Shown: positions 37,825 to 50,360 of the stretch, piece after piece
How the letters are laid out: the number at the start of each line of letters is the position of its first letter
How positions within the stretch are numbered: the stretch's first letter is position 1
Assembly: GCF_963082655.1 (NCBI RefSeq)
Contig: NC_081553.1
Span: forward strand, 60,271,071-60,335,070
Direction: 5' to 3'
Length of the DNA: 64,000 bases
DNA from: Stomoxys calcitrans
Lineage: Eukaryota; Arthropoda; Insecta; Diptera; Muscidae
Made by a program: the position numbers and the translations under genes
Notes under the pieces: model-generated
Database searches by the model: none
The model's input: the letters and a program-made list of their open reading frames with translations, nothing else
What the model was told of the DNA's origin: nothing

Positions 37825-40800
37825 TAATGGTGGAGTCACGAATTAAGGCCCATTTCCCTCTAGGACGCATAGTTTATGAGATACAGCCATTTTAAGTTTT
37901 CCAACCAAAATATCGATTTCTAATGGATTTTCAGTGAAATTTTTAATTTTTTGATGGAGTCACGAATTAAGGCCCATTTCCCTCTAGGACGCATAGTTTA
38001 GGAGATACAGCCATTATAAGTTTTCCAACTGAAATTTCGATTTTTATTGGATTTTCAATGAAATTTTTAATTTTTTGATGGAGTCACGAATTAAAGCCCA
38101 TTTCCCTCTAGGAAGCATAGTTTAGGAGATACAGCCATTTTAAGTTTTCTAATAAAGGCCCATTTCCCTATAGGACGCATAGTTTAGGAGATACAGCCAT
38201 TTTAAGTTTTCCAACCGAAATTTCGATTTCTAATGGACTCTCAATGAAATTTTTAATTTTTTGATGGAGTCACGAATTAAGGCCCATTTACCTCTAGGAC
38301 GCATAGTTTAGGAGATACAGCCATTTTAAGTTTTCCAACCGAAATTTCGATTTTTATTGGATTTTCAGTGAAATTTTTAATTTTTTGATGGAGTCACGAA
38401 TTAAGGCCCATTTCCTTCTAGGACGCAGAATTTTAGAGATACAGCCATTTTAAGTTTTCCAACCAAAATTTCGATTTCTAATGGATTTTCAATGAAATTT
38501 TTAATTTTTTGATGGAGTCACGAATTAAAGCCCATTTCCCTCTAGGACGCATAGTTTAGGAGATACAGCCATTTTAAGTTTTCCAACTGAAATTTCGATT
38601 TTTATTGGATTTTCAATGAAATTTTTAATTTTTTGATGGAGTCACGAATTAAAGCCCATTTCCCTCTAGGAAGCATAGTTTAGGAGATACAGCCATTTTA
38701 AGTTTTCCAACCGAAATTTCGATTTCTAATGAATTTTCAATGAAATTTTTAATTTTTTGATGGAGTCACGAATTAAGGCCCATTTCCCTCTTGGACGCAT
38801 AGTTTAGGAGATACAGCCATTTTAAGTTTTCCAACCGAAATTTCGATTTCTAATGGGTTTTCAGTGAAATTTTTAATTTTTTGATGGAGTCACGAATTAA
38901 GGCCCATTTCCCTCTAGGACGCATAGTTTAGGATATACAGCCATTTTAAGCTTTTCAACCGAAATTTCGATTTCTAATGGATTTCCAATGAAATTTTTAA
39001 TTTTTTGATGGAGTCACGAACTAAGGCCCATTTCCCTCTAAGACGCATAGTTTAGGAGATACAGCCATTTTAAGTTTTCCAACCGAAATTTCGATTTCTA
39101 ATGGATTTTCAATGAAATTTTTAATTTTTTGATGGAGTCACGAATTAAGGCCCATTTCCCTCTAGGGCGCATAGTTTAGGAGATACAGCCATTTTAAGTT
39201 TTCCTACCGAAATTTCGATTTCTAATGGATTTTCAGTGAAATTTTTAATTTTTTGATGGAGTCACGAATTAAGGCCCATTTTCCTCTAGGACGCATAGTT
39301 TAGGAGATACAGCCATTTTAAGTTTTCCAACCGAAATTTCGATTTCTAATGGATTTTCAGTGAAATTTTAAATTTTTTGATGGAGTCACGAATTAAGGCC
39401 CATTTCCCTCTAGGACGCATAGTTTAGGAGATACAGCCATTTTAAGTTTTTCAACCGAAATTTCGATTTCTATTGGATTTCCAATGAAATTTTAAATTTT
39501 TTGGTGGAGTCACGAATTAAGGCCCATTTCCCTCTAGGACGCATAGTTTAGGAGATACAGCCATTTTAAGTTTTCCAACCGAAATTTCGATTTCTAATGG
39601 ATTTTCAATGAAATTTTTAATTTTTTGATGGAGTCACGAATTAAGGCCCATTTCCCTCTAGGACGCATAGTTTAGGAGATACAGCCATTTTAAGTTTTCC
39701 AACCGACATTTCGATTTCTTATGGATTTTCAATGAAATTTTTAATTTTTTGATGGAGTCACGAATTAAGGCCCATTTCCCTCTAGGACGCATAGTTTAGG
39801 AGATACAGCCATTTTAAGTTTTCCAACCGAAATTTCGATTTCTAATGGATTTTCAATGAAATTTTTAATTTTTTGATGGAGTCACGAATTAAGGCCCATT
39901 TCCCTCTAGGACGCATAGTTTAGGAGATACAGCCATTTTAAGTTTTCCAACCAAAATTTCGATTTCTAATGGATTTTCAATGAAATTTTTAATTTTTTGA
40001 TGGAGTCACGAATTAAGGCCCATTTCCCTCTAGGACGCATAGTTTAGGAGATACAGCCATTTTAAGTTTTCCAACCGAAATTTCTATTTCTAATGGATTT
40101 TCAATGAAATTTTTAATTTTTTGATGGAGTCACGAATTAAGGCCCATTTCCCTCTAGGACGCATAGTTTGGGAGATACAGCCATTTTAAGTTTTCCAACT
40201 GAAAATTCGATTTCTAATGGATTTTCAATGAAATTTTTAATTTTTTGATGGAGTCACGAATTAAGGCCCATTTCCCTCTAGGACGCATAGTTTAGGAGAT
40301 ACAGCCATTTTAAGTTTTCCAACCGAAATTTCGATTTCTAATGGATTTTCAATGAAATTTTTAATTTTTTGATGGAGTCACGAATTAAGGCCCATTTCCC
40401 TCTAGGACGCATAGTTTAGGAGATACAGCCATTTTAAGTTTTCCAACCGAAATTTCGATTTCTAATGGATTTTCAATGAAATTTTGAATTTTTTGATGGA
40501 GTCACGAATTAAGGCCCATTTCCCTCTAGGACGCATAGTTTAGGAGATACAGCCATTTTAAGTTTTCCAACCGAAATTTCGATTTCTAATGGATTTTCAA
40601 TGAAATTTTTAATTTTTTGATGGAGTCACGAATTAAGGCCCATTTCCCTCTAGGACGCATAGTTTAGGAGATACAGCCATTTAAAGTTTTCCAACCAAAA
40701 TTTCGATTTCTAATGGGTTTTCAATGAAATTTTTAATTTTTTGATGGAGTCACGAATTAAGGCCCATTTCCCTCTAGGACGCATAGTTTAGGAGATACAG

Positions 40801-42330
40801 CCATTTTAAGTTTTCCAACTGAAAATTCGATTTCTAATGGACTCTCAATGATATTTTTAATTTTTTGATGGAGTCACGAATTAAGGCCCATTTCCCTCTA
40901 GGACGCATAGTTTAGGAGATACAGCCATTTTAAGTTTTCCAACCGAAATTTAGATTTTTATTGGATTTTCAGTGAAATTTTTAATATTTTGATGGAGTCA
41001 CGAATTAAGGCCCATTTCCTTCTAGGACGCATAGTTTAGGAGATACAGCCATTTTAAGTTTTCCAACCGAAATTTCGATTTCTAATGGTGGAGTCACGAA
41101 TTAAGGCCCATTTCCCTCTAGGACGCATAGTTTAGGAGATACAGCCATTTTAAGTTTTCCAACCGAAATTTCGATTTCTAATGGTGGAGTCACGAATTAA
41201 GGCCCATTTCCCTCTAGGACGCATAGTTTATGAGATACAGCCATTTTAAGTTTTCCAACCAAAATTTCGATTTCTAATGGATTTTCAGTGAAATTTTTAA
41301 TTTTTTGATGGAGTCACGAATAAAGGCCCATTTCCCTATAGGACGCATAGTTTAGGAGATACAGCCATTTTAAGTTTTCCAACCGAAATTTCGATTTCTA
41401 ATGGACTCTCAATGATATTTGTAATTTTTTGATGGAGTCACGAATTAAGGCCCATTTCCCTCTAGGACGCATAGTTTAGGAGATACAGCCATTTTAAGTT
41501 TTCCAACCGAAATTTCGATTTTTATTGGATTTTCAGTGAAATTTTTAATATTTTGATGGAGTCACGAATTAAGGCCCATTTCCTTCTAGGACGCATAGTT
41601 TAGGAGATACAGCCATTTTAAGTTTTCCAACCGAAATTTCGATTTCTAATGGTGGAGTCACGAATTAAGGCCCATTTCCCTCTAGGACGCATAGTTTAGG
41701 AGATACAGCCATTTTAAGTTTTCCAACCGAAATTTCGATTTCTAATGGTGGAGTCACGAATTAAGGCCCATTTCCCTCTAGGACGCATAGTTTATGAGAT
41801 ACAGCCATTTTAAGTTTTCCAACCAAAATTTCGATTTCTAATGGATTTTCAGTGAAATTTTTAATTTTTTGATGGAGTCACGAATAAAGGCCCATTTCCC
41901 TATAGGACGCATAGTTTAGGAGATACAGCCATTTTAAGTTTTCCAACCGAAATTTCGATTTCTAATGGACTCTCAATGATATTTTTAATTTTTTGATGGA
42001 GTCACGAATTAAGGCCCATTTCCCTCTAGGACGCATAGTTTAGGAGATACAGCCATTTTAAGTTTTCCAACCGAAATTTCGATTTTTATTGGATTTTCAG
42101 TGAAATTTTTAATATTTTGATGGAGTCACGAATTAAGGCCCATTTCCTTCTAGGACGCATAGTTTAGGAGATACAGCCATTTTAAGTTTTCCAAACGAAA
42201 TTTCGATTTCTAATGGTGGAGTCACGAATTAAGGCCCATTTCCCTCAAGGACGCATAGTTTAGGAGATACAGCCATTTTAAGTTTTCCAACCGAAATTTC
42301 GATTTCTAATGGTGGAGTCACGAATTAAGG
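37825..42330. repeat. Satellite zone with 96-bp short monomers
   Basis: Here a different deletion joins TCTAATGG directly to TGGAGTCACG. GGTGGAG words at 41087 and 41183 give a 96-bp monomer. The deletion is flanked by TGG, so microhomology or slippage explains it. Examples lie near 37828, 41087, 41183, 41650, 41747, 42216 and 42312. The 91-bp form does not appear in this zone, so each short form spread only locally. Confidence 0.82.
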
Positions 42331-44590
42331 CCCATTTCTCTCTAGGACGCATAGTTTAGGAGATACAGCCATTTTAAGTTTTCCAACCAAAATTTCGATT
42401 TCTAATGGATTTTCAGTGAAATTTTTAATTTTTTGATGGAGTCACGAATAAAGGCCCATTTCCCTATAGGACGCATAGTTTAGGAGATACAGCCATTTTA
42501 AGTTTTCCAACCGAAATTTCGATTTCTAATGGACTCTCAATGAAATTTTTAATTTTTTGATGGAGTCACGAATTAAGGCCCATTTACCTCTAGGACGCAT
42601 AGTTTAGGAGATACAGCCATTTTAAGTTTTCCAACCGAAATTTCGATTTTTATTGGATTTTCAGTGAAATTTTTAATTTTTTGATGGAGTCACGAATTAA
42701 GGCCCATTTCCTTCTAGGACGCAGAGTTTAGGAGATACAGCCATTTTAAGTTTTCCAACTGAAATTTCGATTTTTATTGGATTTTCAATGAAATTTTTAA
42801 TTTTTTGATGGAGTCACGAATTAAAGCCCATTTCCCTCTAGGAAGCATAGTTTAGGAGATACAGCCATTTTAAGTTTTCCAACCGAAATTTCGATTTCTA
42901 ATGAATTTTCAATGAAATTTTTAATTTTTTGATGGAGTCACGAATTAAGGCCCATTTCCCTCTTGGACGCATAGTTTAGGAGATACAGCCATTTTAAGTT
43001 TTCCAACCGAAATTTCGATTTCTAATGGATTTCCAATGAAATTTTTAATTTTTTGATGGAGTCACGAACTAAGGCCCATTTCCCTCTAAGACGCATAGTT
43101 TGGGAGATACAGCCATTTTAAGTTTTCCAACCGAAATTTCGATTTCTAATGAATTTTCAATGAAATTTTTAATTTTTTGATGGAGTCACGAATTAAGGCC
43201 CATTTCCCTCTTGGACGCATAGTTTAGGAGATACAGCCATTTTAAGTTTTCCAACCGAAATTTCGATTTTTATTGGATTTTCAGTGAAATTTTTAATTTT
43301 TGATGGAGTCACGAATTAAGGCCCATTTCCCTCTAGGACGCATAGTTTGGGAGATACAGCCATTTTAAGTTTTCCAACTGAAATTTCGATTTTTATTGGA
43401 TTTTCAATGAAATTTTAAATTTTTTGATGGAGTCACGAATTAAGGCCCATTTCCCTCTAGGACGCATAGTTTAGGAGATACAGCCATTTTAAGTTTTCCA
43501 ACCGAAATTTCGATTTCTAATGGATTTTCAGTAAAATTTTTAATGTTTTGATGGAGTCACGAATTAAGGCCCATTGTCCTCTAGGACGCATAGTTTAGGA
43601 GATACAGCCATTTTAATTTTTCTAACCGAAATTTCGATTTCTAATGGATTTTCAATGAAATTTTTAATTTTTTGATGGAGTCACGAATTAAGGCTCATTT
43701 CCCTCTAGGACGCATAGTTTAGGAGATACAGCCATTTTAAGTTTTCCAACCGAAATTTCGATTTCTAATGGATTTTCAATGATATTTTTAATTTTTTGAT
43801 GGAGTCACGAATTAAGGCCCATTTCCCTCTAGGACGCATAGTTTAGGAGATACAGCCATTTTAAGTTTTCCAACCGACATTTCGATTTCTTATGGATTTT
43901 CAATGAAATTTTTAATTTTTTGATGGAGTCACGAATTAAGGCCCATTTCCCTCTAGGACGCATAGTTTAGGAGATACAGCTATTTTAAGTTTTCCAACCG
44001 AAATTTCGATTTCTAATGGATTTTCAATGAAATTTTTAATTTTTTGATGGAGTCACGAATTAAGGCCCATTTCCCTCTAGGACGCATAGTTTAGGAGATA
44101 CAGCCATTTTAAGTTTTCCAACCAAAATTTCGATTTCTAATGGATTTTCAATGAAATTTTTAATTTTTTGATGGAGTCACGAATTAAGGCCCATTTCCCT
44201 CTAGGACGCATAGTTTAGGAGATACAGCCATTTTAAGTTTTCCAACCGAAATTTCGATTTCTAATGGATTTTCAATGAAATTTTCAATTTTTTGATGGAG
44301 TCACGAATTAAGGCCCATTTCCCTCTAGGACGCATAGTTTGGGAGATACAGCCATTTTAAGTTTTCCAACTGAAAATTCGATTTCTAATGGATTTTCAGT
44401 GAAATTTTTAATTTTTTGATGGAGTCACGAATTAAGGCCCATTTCCCTCTAGGACGCATAGTTTAGGAGATACAGCCATTTTAAGTTTTCCAACCGAAAT
44501 TTCGATTTCTAATGGATTTTTAATGAAATTTTTAATTTTTTGATGGAGTCACGAATTAAGGCCCATTTCCCTCTAGGACGCTTAGTTTAG
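39640..44590. repeat. Long-range duplicated block, offset 4,171 bp
   Basis: AACCGACATTTCG with TTCTTATGG occurs at 39701 and 43872, and GTTTGGGAGATACAGCC followed by AACTGAAAATTCG occurs at 40166 and 44337; both offsets are 4,171 bp. The intervening monomers match in type, so a block of at least 470 bp (probably about 39640-40420 and 43810-44590) was copied over a distance without being next to its source. Confidence 0.75.
40880..42710. repeat. 564-bp higher-order repeat, about three copies
   Basis: CCCATTTCCTTCTAGG falls at 41011, 41575 and 42139, exactly 564 bp apart. Each unit holds, in order, a CCTTCT monomer, two 96-bp deletion monomers, a monomer with AAAGGCCCATTTCCCTATAGG, and one with TTTTTAATATTTTGATGG. 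The last copy carries a few private changes (CCCTCAAGG, CCAAACG). A related, older arrangement with CCCTATAGG is near 38155. Confidence 0.9.
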
Positions 44591-45520
44591 GAGATATAGC
44601 CATTTTAAGTTTTCCAACTGAAAATTCGATTTCTAATGGATTTTCAGTGAAATTTTTAATTTTTTGATGGAGTCACGAATTAAGGCCCATTTCCCTCTAG
44701 GACGCATAGTTTAGGAGATACAGCCATTTTAAGTTTTCCAACCGAAATTTCGATTTCTAATGGATTTTCATTAGATTTTTTAATTTTTTGATGGAGTCAC
44801 GAATTAAGGCCCATTTCCCTCTAGGACGCATAGTTTAGGAGATACAGCCATTTTAAGTTTTCCAACTGAAATTTCGATTTTTATTGGATTTTCAAAGATA
44901 TTTTTATTTTTTTGATGGAGTCTTGAATTAAGGCCCATTTCCCTCTAGGACGCATAGTTTAGGAGATACAGCCATTTTAAGTTTTCCAACCGAAATTTCG
45001 ATTTCTAATGGATTTTCAATGAAATTTTAATTTTTTGATGGAGTCACGAATTAAGGCCCATTTCCCTCTAGGACGCATAGTTTAGGAGATACAGCCATTT
45101 TAAGTTTTCCAACTGAAATTTCGATTTCTAATGGATTTTCAATGAAATTTTAAATTTTTTGATGGAGTCACGAATTAAGGCCCATTCCCCTCTAGGACGC
45201 ATAGTTTAGGAGATACAGCCATTTTAAGTTTTCCAACTGAAATTTCGATTTTTATTGGATTTTCAATGAAATTTTAAATTTTTTGATGGAGTCACGAATT
45301 AAGGCCCATTTCCCTCTAGGACGCATAGTTTAGGAGATACAGCCATTTTAAGTTTTCCAACCGAAATTTCGATTTCTAATGGATTTTCAGTAAAATTTTT
45401 AATGTTTTGATGGAGTCACGAATTAAGGCCCATTGTCCTCTAGGACGCATAGTTTAGGAGATACAGCCATTTTAATTTTTCTAACCGAAATTTCGATTTC
45501 TAATGGATTTTCAATGAAAT
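43531..45520. repeat. Duplicated block, offset 1,859 bp
   Basis: The unusual pair GTAAAATTTTTAATGTTTTG followed by CCCATTGTCCTCTAGG and TTTTAATTTTTCTAACCG occurs with its first word at 43531 and 45390, about 15 monomers apart. The two-monomer signature is too specific to have arisen twice. Confidence 0.75.
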
Positions 45521-48500
45521 TTTTAATTTTTTGATGGAGTCACGAATTAAGGCCCATTTCCCTCTAGGACGCATAGTTTAGGAGATACAGCCATTTTAAG
45601 TTTTCCAACTGAAATTTCGATTTTTATTGGATTTTCAATGAAATTTTTAATTTTCTGATGGAGTCACGAATTAAGGCCCATTTCTCTCTAGGACGCATAG
45701 TTTAGGAGATACAGCCATTTTAAGTTTTCCAACCGAAATTTCGATTTCTAATGGATTTTAAAGGAAATTTTTAATTTTTTGATGGAGTCACGAATTAAGG
45801 CCCATTGCCCTCTAGGACTCATAGTTTAGAAGATACAGCCATTTTAAGTTTTCCAACTGAAATTTCGATTTTTGTTGGATTTTCAATGAAATTTTTAATT
45901 TTTTGATGGAGTCACGAATTAAGGCCCATATCCCTCTAGGACGCATAGTTTAGGGGATACAGCCATTTTAAGTTTTCCAACCAAAATTTCGATTTCTAAT
46001 GGATTTTCAATGAAATTTTTAATTTTTTGATGGAGTCACGAATTAAGGCCCATTTCCCTCTAGGACGCATAGTTTAGGAGATACAGCCATTTTAAGTTTT
46101 CCAACCGAAATATCGATTTCTAATGGATTTTCAGTGAAATTTTTAATTTTTTGATGGAGTCACGAATTAAGGCCCATTTCCCTCTAGGACGCATAGCTTA
46201 GGAGATACAGCCATTTTAAGTTTTCCAACCGAAATTTCGATTTCTAATGGATTTTCAATGAAATTTTAAATTTTTTGATGAAGTCACGAATTAAGGCCCA
46301 TTTCCCTCTAGGACGCATAGTTTAGGAGATACAGCCATTTTAAGTTTTCCAACTGAAATTTCGATTTTTATTGGATTTTCAATGAGATTTTTAATTTTTT
46401 GATGGAGTCACGAATTAAGGCCCAATTCCCTCTAGGACGCATAGTTTCGGAGATACAGCCATTTTAAGTTTTCCAACTGAAATTTCGATTTTTATTGGAT
46501 TTTCAATGAGATTTTAAATTTTTTGATGGAGTCACGAATTAAGGCCCAATTCCCTCTAGGACGCATAGTTTAGGAGATACAGCCATTTTAAGTTTTCCAA
46601 CTGAAATTTCGATTTCTAATGGATTTTCAATGAAATTTTAAATTTTTTGATGGAGTCACGAATTAAGGCCCATTTCCCTCTAGGACGCATGGTTTGGGAG
46701 ATACAGCCATTTTAAGTTTTCCAACTGAAATTTCGATTTCTAATGGATTTTCAATGAAATTTTAAATTTTTTGATGGAGTCACGAATTAAGGTCCCTTTC
46801 CCTCTAGGACGCATAGTTTAGGAGATACAGCCATTTTAAGTTTTCCAACTGAAATTTCAATTTCTAATGGATTTTCAATGAAATTTTTAATTTTTTGATG
46901 GAGTCACGAATTAAGGCCCATTTCCCTCTAGGACGCATAGTTTAGGAGATACAGCCCATTTCCCTCTAGGACGCATAGTTTAGGAGATACAGCCATTTTA
47001 AGTTTTCCAACCGAAATTTCGATTTCTAATGGATTTTCAGTGAAATTTTAAATGTTTTAATGGAGTCACTAATTAAGGCCCATTTCCCTCTAGGACGCAT
47101 AGTTTAGGAGATACAGCCATTTTAAGCTTTCCAACCGAAATTTCGATTTCTAATGGATTTTCAATGAAATTTTAATTTTTTGATGGAGTCACGAATTAAG
47201 GCCCATTTCCCTCTAGGACGCATAGTTTAGGAGATACAGCCATTTTAAGTTTTCCAACCAAAATTTCGATTTCTAATGGATTTTCAATGAAATTTTTAAT
47301 TTTTTGATGGAGTCACGAATTAAGGCCCATTTCCCTCTAGGACGCATAGTTTAGGAGATACAGCCATTTTAAGTTTTCCAACTGAAATTTCGATTTCTAA
47401 TGGATTTTCAATGAAATTTTTAATTTTTTGATGGAGTCACGAATTAAGGCCCATTTCCCTCTAGGACGCATAGTTTAGGAGATACAGCCATTTTAAGTTT
47501 TCCAACTAAAATTTCGATTTTTATTGGATTTTCAATGAGATTTTTAATTTTTTGATGGAGTCACGAATTAAGGCCCAATTCCCTCTAGGACGCATAGTTT
47601 AGGAGATACAGCCATTTTAAGTTTTCCAACTGAAATTTCGATTTCTAATGGATTTTCAATGAAATTTAATATTTTTTGATGGAGTCACGAATTAAGGCCC
47701 ATTTCCCTTTAGGACGCATAGTTTAGGAGATACAGCCATTTTAAGTTTTCCAACCGAAATTTCGATTTCTAATGGATTTTCAGTGAAATTTTTAATTTTT
47801 TTGATTGAGTCACGAATTAAGGCCCATTTCCCTCTAGGACGCATAGTTTAGGAGATACAGCCATTTTAAGTTTTCCAACCGAAATTTCGATTTCTAATGG
47901 ATTTTCAGTGAAATTTTTAATTTTTTGATGGAGTCACGAATTAAGGCCCATTTCCCTCTAGGACGCATAGTTTAGGAGATACAGCCATTTTAAGTTTTCC
48001 AACCGAAATTTCGATTTCTAATGGATTTTCAATGAATTTTTCAATGTTTTGATGGAGTCACGAATTAAGGCCCATTTCCCTCTAGGACGCATAGTTTAGG
48101 AGATACAGCCATTTTAAGTTTTCCAACTGAAATTTCGATTTCTAATGGATTTTCAATGAAATTTTAAATTTTTTGATGGAGTCACGAATTAAGGCCCATT
48201 TCCCTCTAGGACGCATAGTTTAGGAGATACAGCCATTTTAAGTTTTCCAACTGAAATTTCGATTTCTAATGGATTTTCAATGAAATTTTAAATTTTTTGA
48301 TGGAGTCACGAATTAAGGCCCATTTCCCTCTAGGACGCATAGTTTAGGAGATACAGCCATTTTAAGTTTTCCAACCGAAATTTCGATTTCTAATGGATTT
48401 TCAATGAAATTTTTAAATTTTTGATGGAGTAACGAATTAAGGCCCATTTCCCTCTAGGACGCATAGTTTAGGAGATACAGCCATTTTAAGTTTTCCAACC

Positions 48501-48769
48501 AAAATTTCGATTTCTAATGGATTTTCAATGAAATTTTTAATTTTTTGATGGAGTCACGAATTAAGGCCCATTTCCCTCTAGGACGCATAGTTTTGGAGAT
48601 ACAGCCATTTTAAGTTTTCCAACTGAAATTTCGATTTCTAATGGATTTTCAATGAAATTTTTAATTTTTTGATGGAGTCACGAATTAAGGCCCATTTCCC
48701 TCTAGGACGCATAGTTTAGGAGATACAGCCATTTTAAGTTTTCCAACTGAAATTTCGATTTTTATTGGA

Positions 48770-49530
48770 TTTTTAAAGATATTTTTATTTTTTTGATGGA
48801 GTCACGAATTAAGGCCTATTTCCCTCTAGGACGCATAGTTTAGGAGATACAGCCATTTTAAGTTTTCCAACTGAAATTTCGATTTTTATTGGATTTTCAA
48901 TGAAATTTTTAATTTTTTGATGGAGTCACGAATTAAGGCCCATTTCCCTCTAGGACGCATAGTTTAGGAGATACAGCCATTTTAAGTTTTCCAACTGAAA
49001 TTTCGATTTTTATTGGATTTTCAATGAAATTTTTAATTTTTTGATGGAGTCACGAATTAAGGCCCATTTCCCTCTAGGACGCATAGTTTAGGAGATACAG
49101 CCAATTTAAGTTTTCCAACTGAAATTTCGATTTTTATTGGATTTTTAAAGATATTTTTATTTTTTTGATGGAGTCACGAATTAAGGCCTATTTCCCTCTA
49201 GGACGCATAGTTTAGGAGATACAGCCATTTTAAGTTTTCCAACTGAAATTTTGATTTCTAATGGATTTTCAATGAAATTTTAAATTTTTTGATGGAGTCA
49301 CGAATTAAGGCCTATTTCCCTCTAGGACGCATAGTTTAGGAGATACAGCCATTTTAAGTTTTCCAACTGAAATTTCGATTTTTATTGGATTTTTAAAGAT
49401 ATTTTTATTTTTTGATGGAGTCACGAATTAAGGCCTATTTCCCTCTAGGACGCATAGTTTAGGAGATACAGCCATTTTAAGTTTTCCAACTGAAATTTCG
49501 ATTTTTATTGGATTTTCAATGAAATTTTTA
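48770..49530. repeat. Short higher-order repeat of 3 and 2 monomers
   Basis: The variant TTTTTAAAGATATTTTTATT followed by AAGGCCTATTTCC begins at 48770, 49142 and 49390, intervals of 372 and 248 bp (3 x 124 and 2 x 124). This is a young local amplification near the right end of the array. Confidence 0.82.
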
Positions 49531-50260
49531 ATTGGAGTCACGAATTAAGGCCCATTTCCCTCTAGGACGCATAGTTTAGGAGATACAGCCATTTTAAGTT
49601 TTCCAACTGAAATTTCGATTTCTAATGGATTTTAAAGGAAATTTTTAATTTTTTGATGGAGTCACGAATTAAGGCCCATTTCCCTCTAGGACGCATAGTT
49701 TAGGAGATACAGCCATTTTAAGTTTTCCAAACGAAATTTCGATTTCTAATGGATTTTCAACGAAATTTTTAATTTTTTGATGGAGTCACGAATTAAGGCC
49801 CATTTCCCTCTAGGACGCATAGTTTAGGAGATACAGCTATTTTAAGTTTTCCAACCGAAATTTCGATTTCTAATGGATTTTCATTAGATTTTTTAATTTT
49901 TTGATGGAGTCACGAATTAAGGCCCATTTCCCTCTAGGACGCATAGTTTAGGAGATACCGCCGTTTTATGTTTTCCAACCGAAATTTCGATTTCTAATGG
50001 ATTTTCAATAAAATTTTTAATTTTTTGATGGAGTCACGAATTAAGGCCCATTTCCCTCTAATACGCATAGTTTAGGAGATACAGCCATTTTAAGTTCTCC
50101 AACTGAAAATTTGATTTCTAATGCATTTTCAGTGAAATTTTTAACTTTTGATGGAGTCACGAATTACTCTCAATGAAATTTTTAATTTTTTGATGGAGTC
50201 ACGAATTAAGGCCCATTTCCCTCTAGGACGCATAGTTTATGAGATACAGCCATTTTAAGT

Positions 50261-50360
50261 TTTCCAACTGAAATTTCCATTTTTAGTGGATTTTTTTTTT
50301 TTTTTTTTTGTTTGTTGTTTTCCAACTGAAATTTCCATTTTTAGTGGATTTTCAAATTGA
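50261..50360. repeat. Disrupted array edge: T19 tract between duplicated 34-mers
   Basis: The diverged monomer piece TTTCCAACTGAAATTTCC with TTTTTAGTGGATTTT occurs at about 50261 and 50319, separated by a run of 19 T (50291-50309) and GTTTGTTG. After it come three more satellite-like monomers with new variants before the array ends at 50664. Simple-sequence growth and diverged units are usual at satellite edges. Confidence 0.75.
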
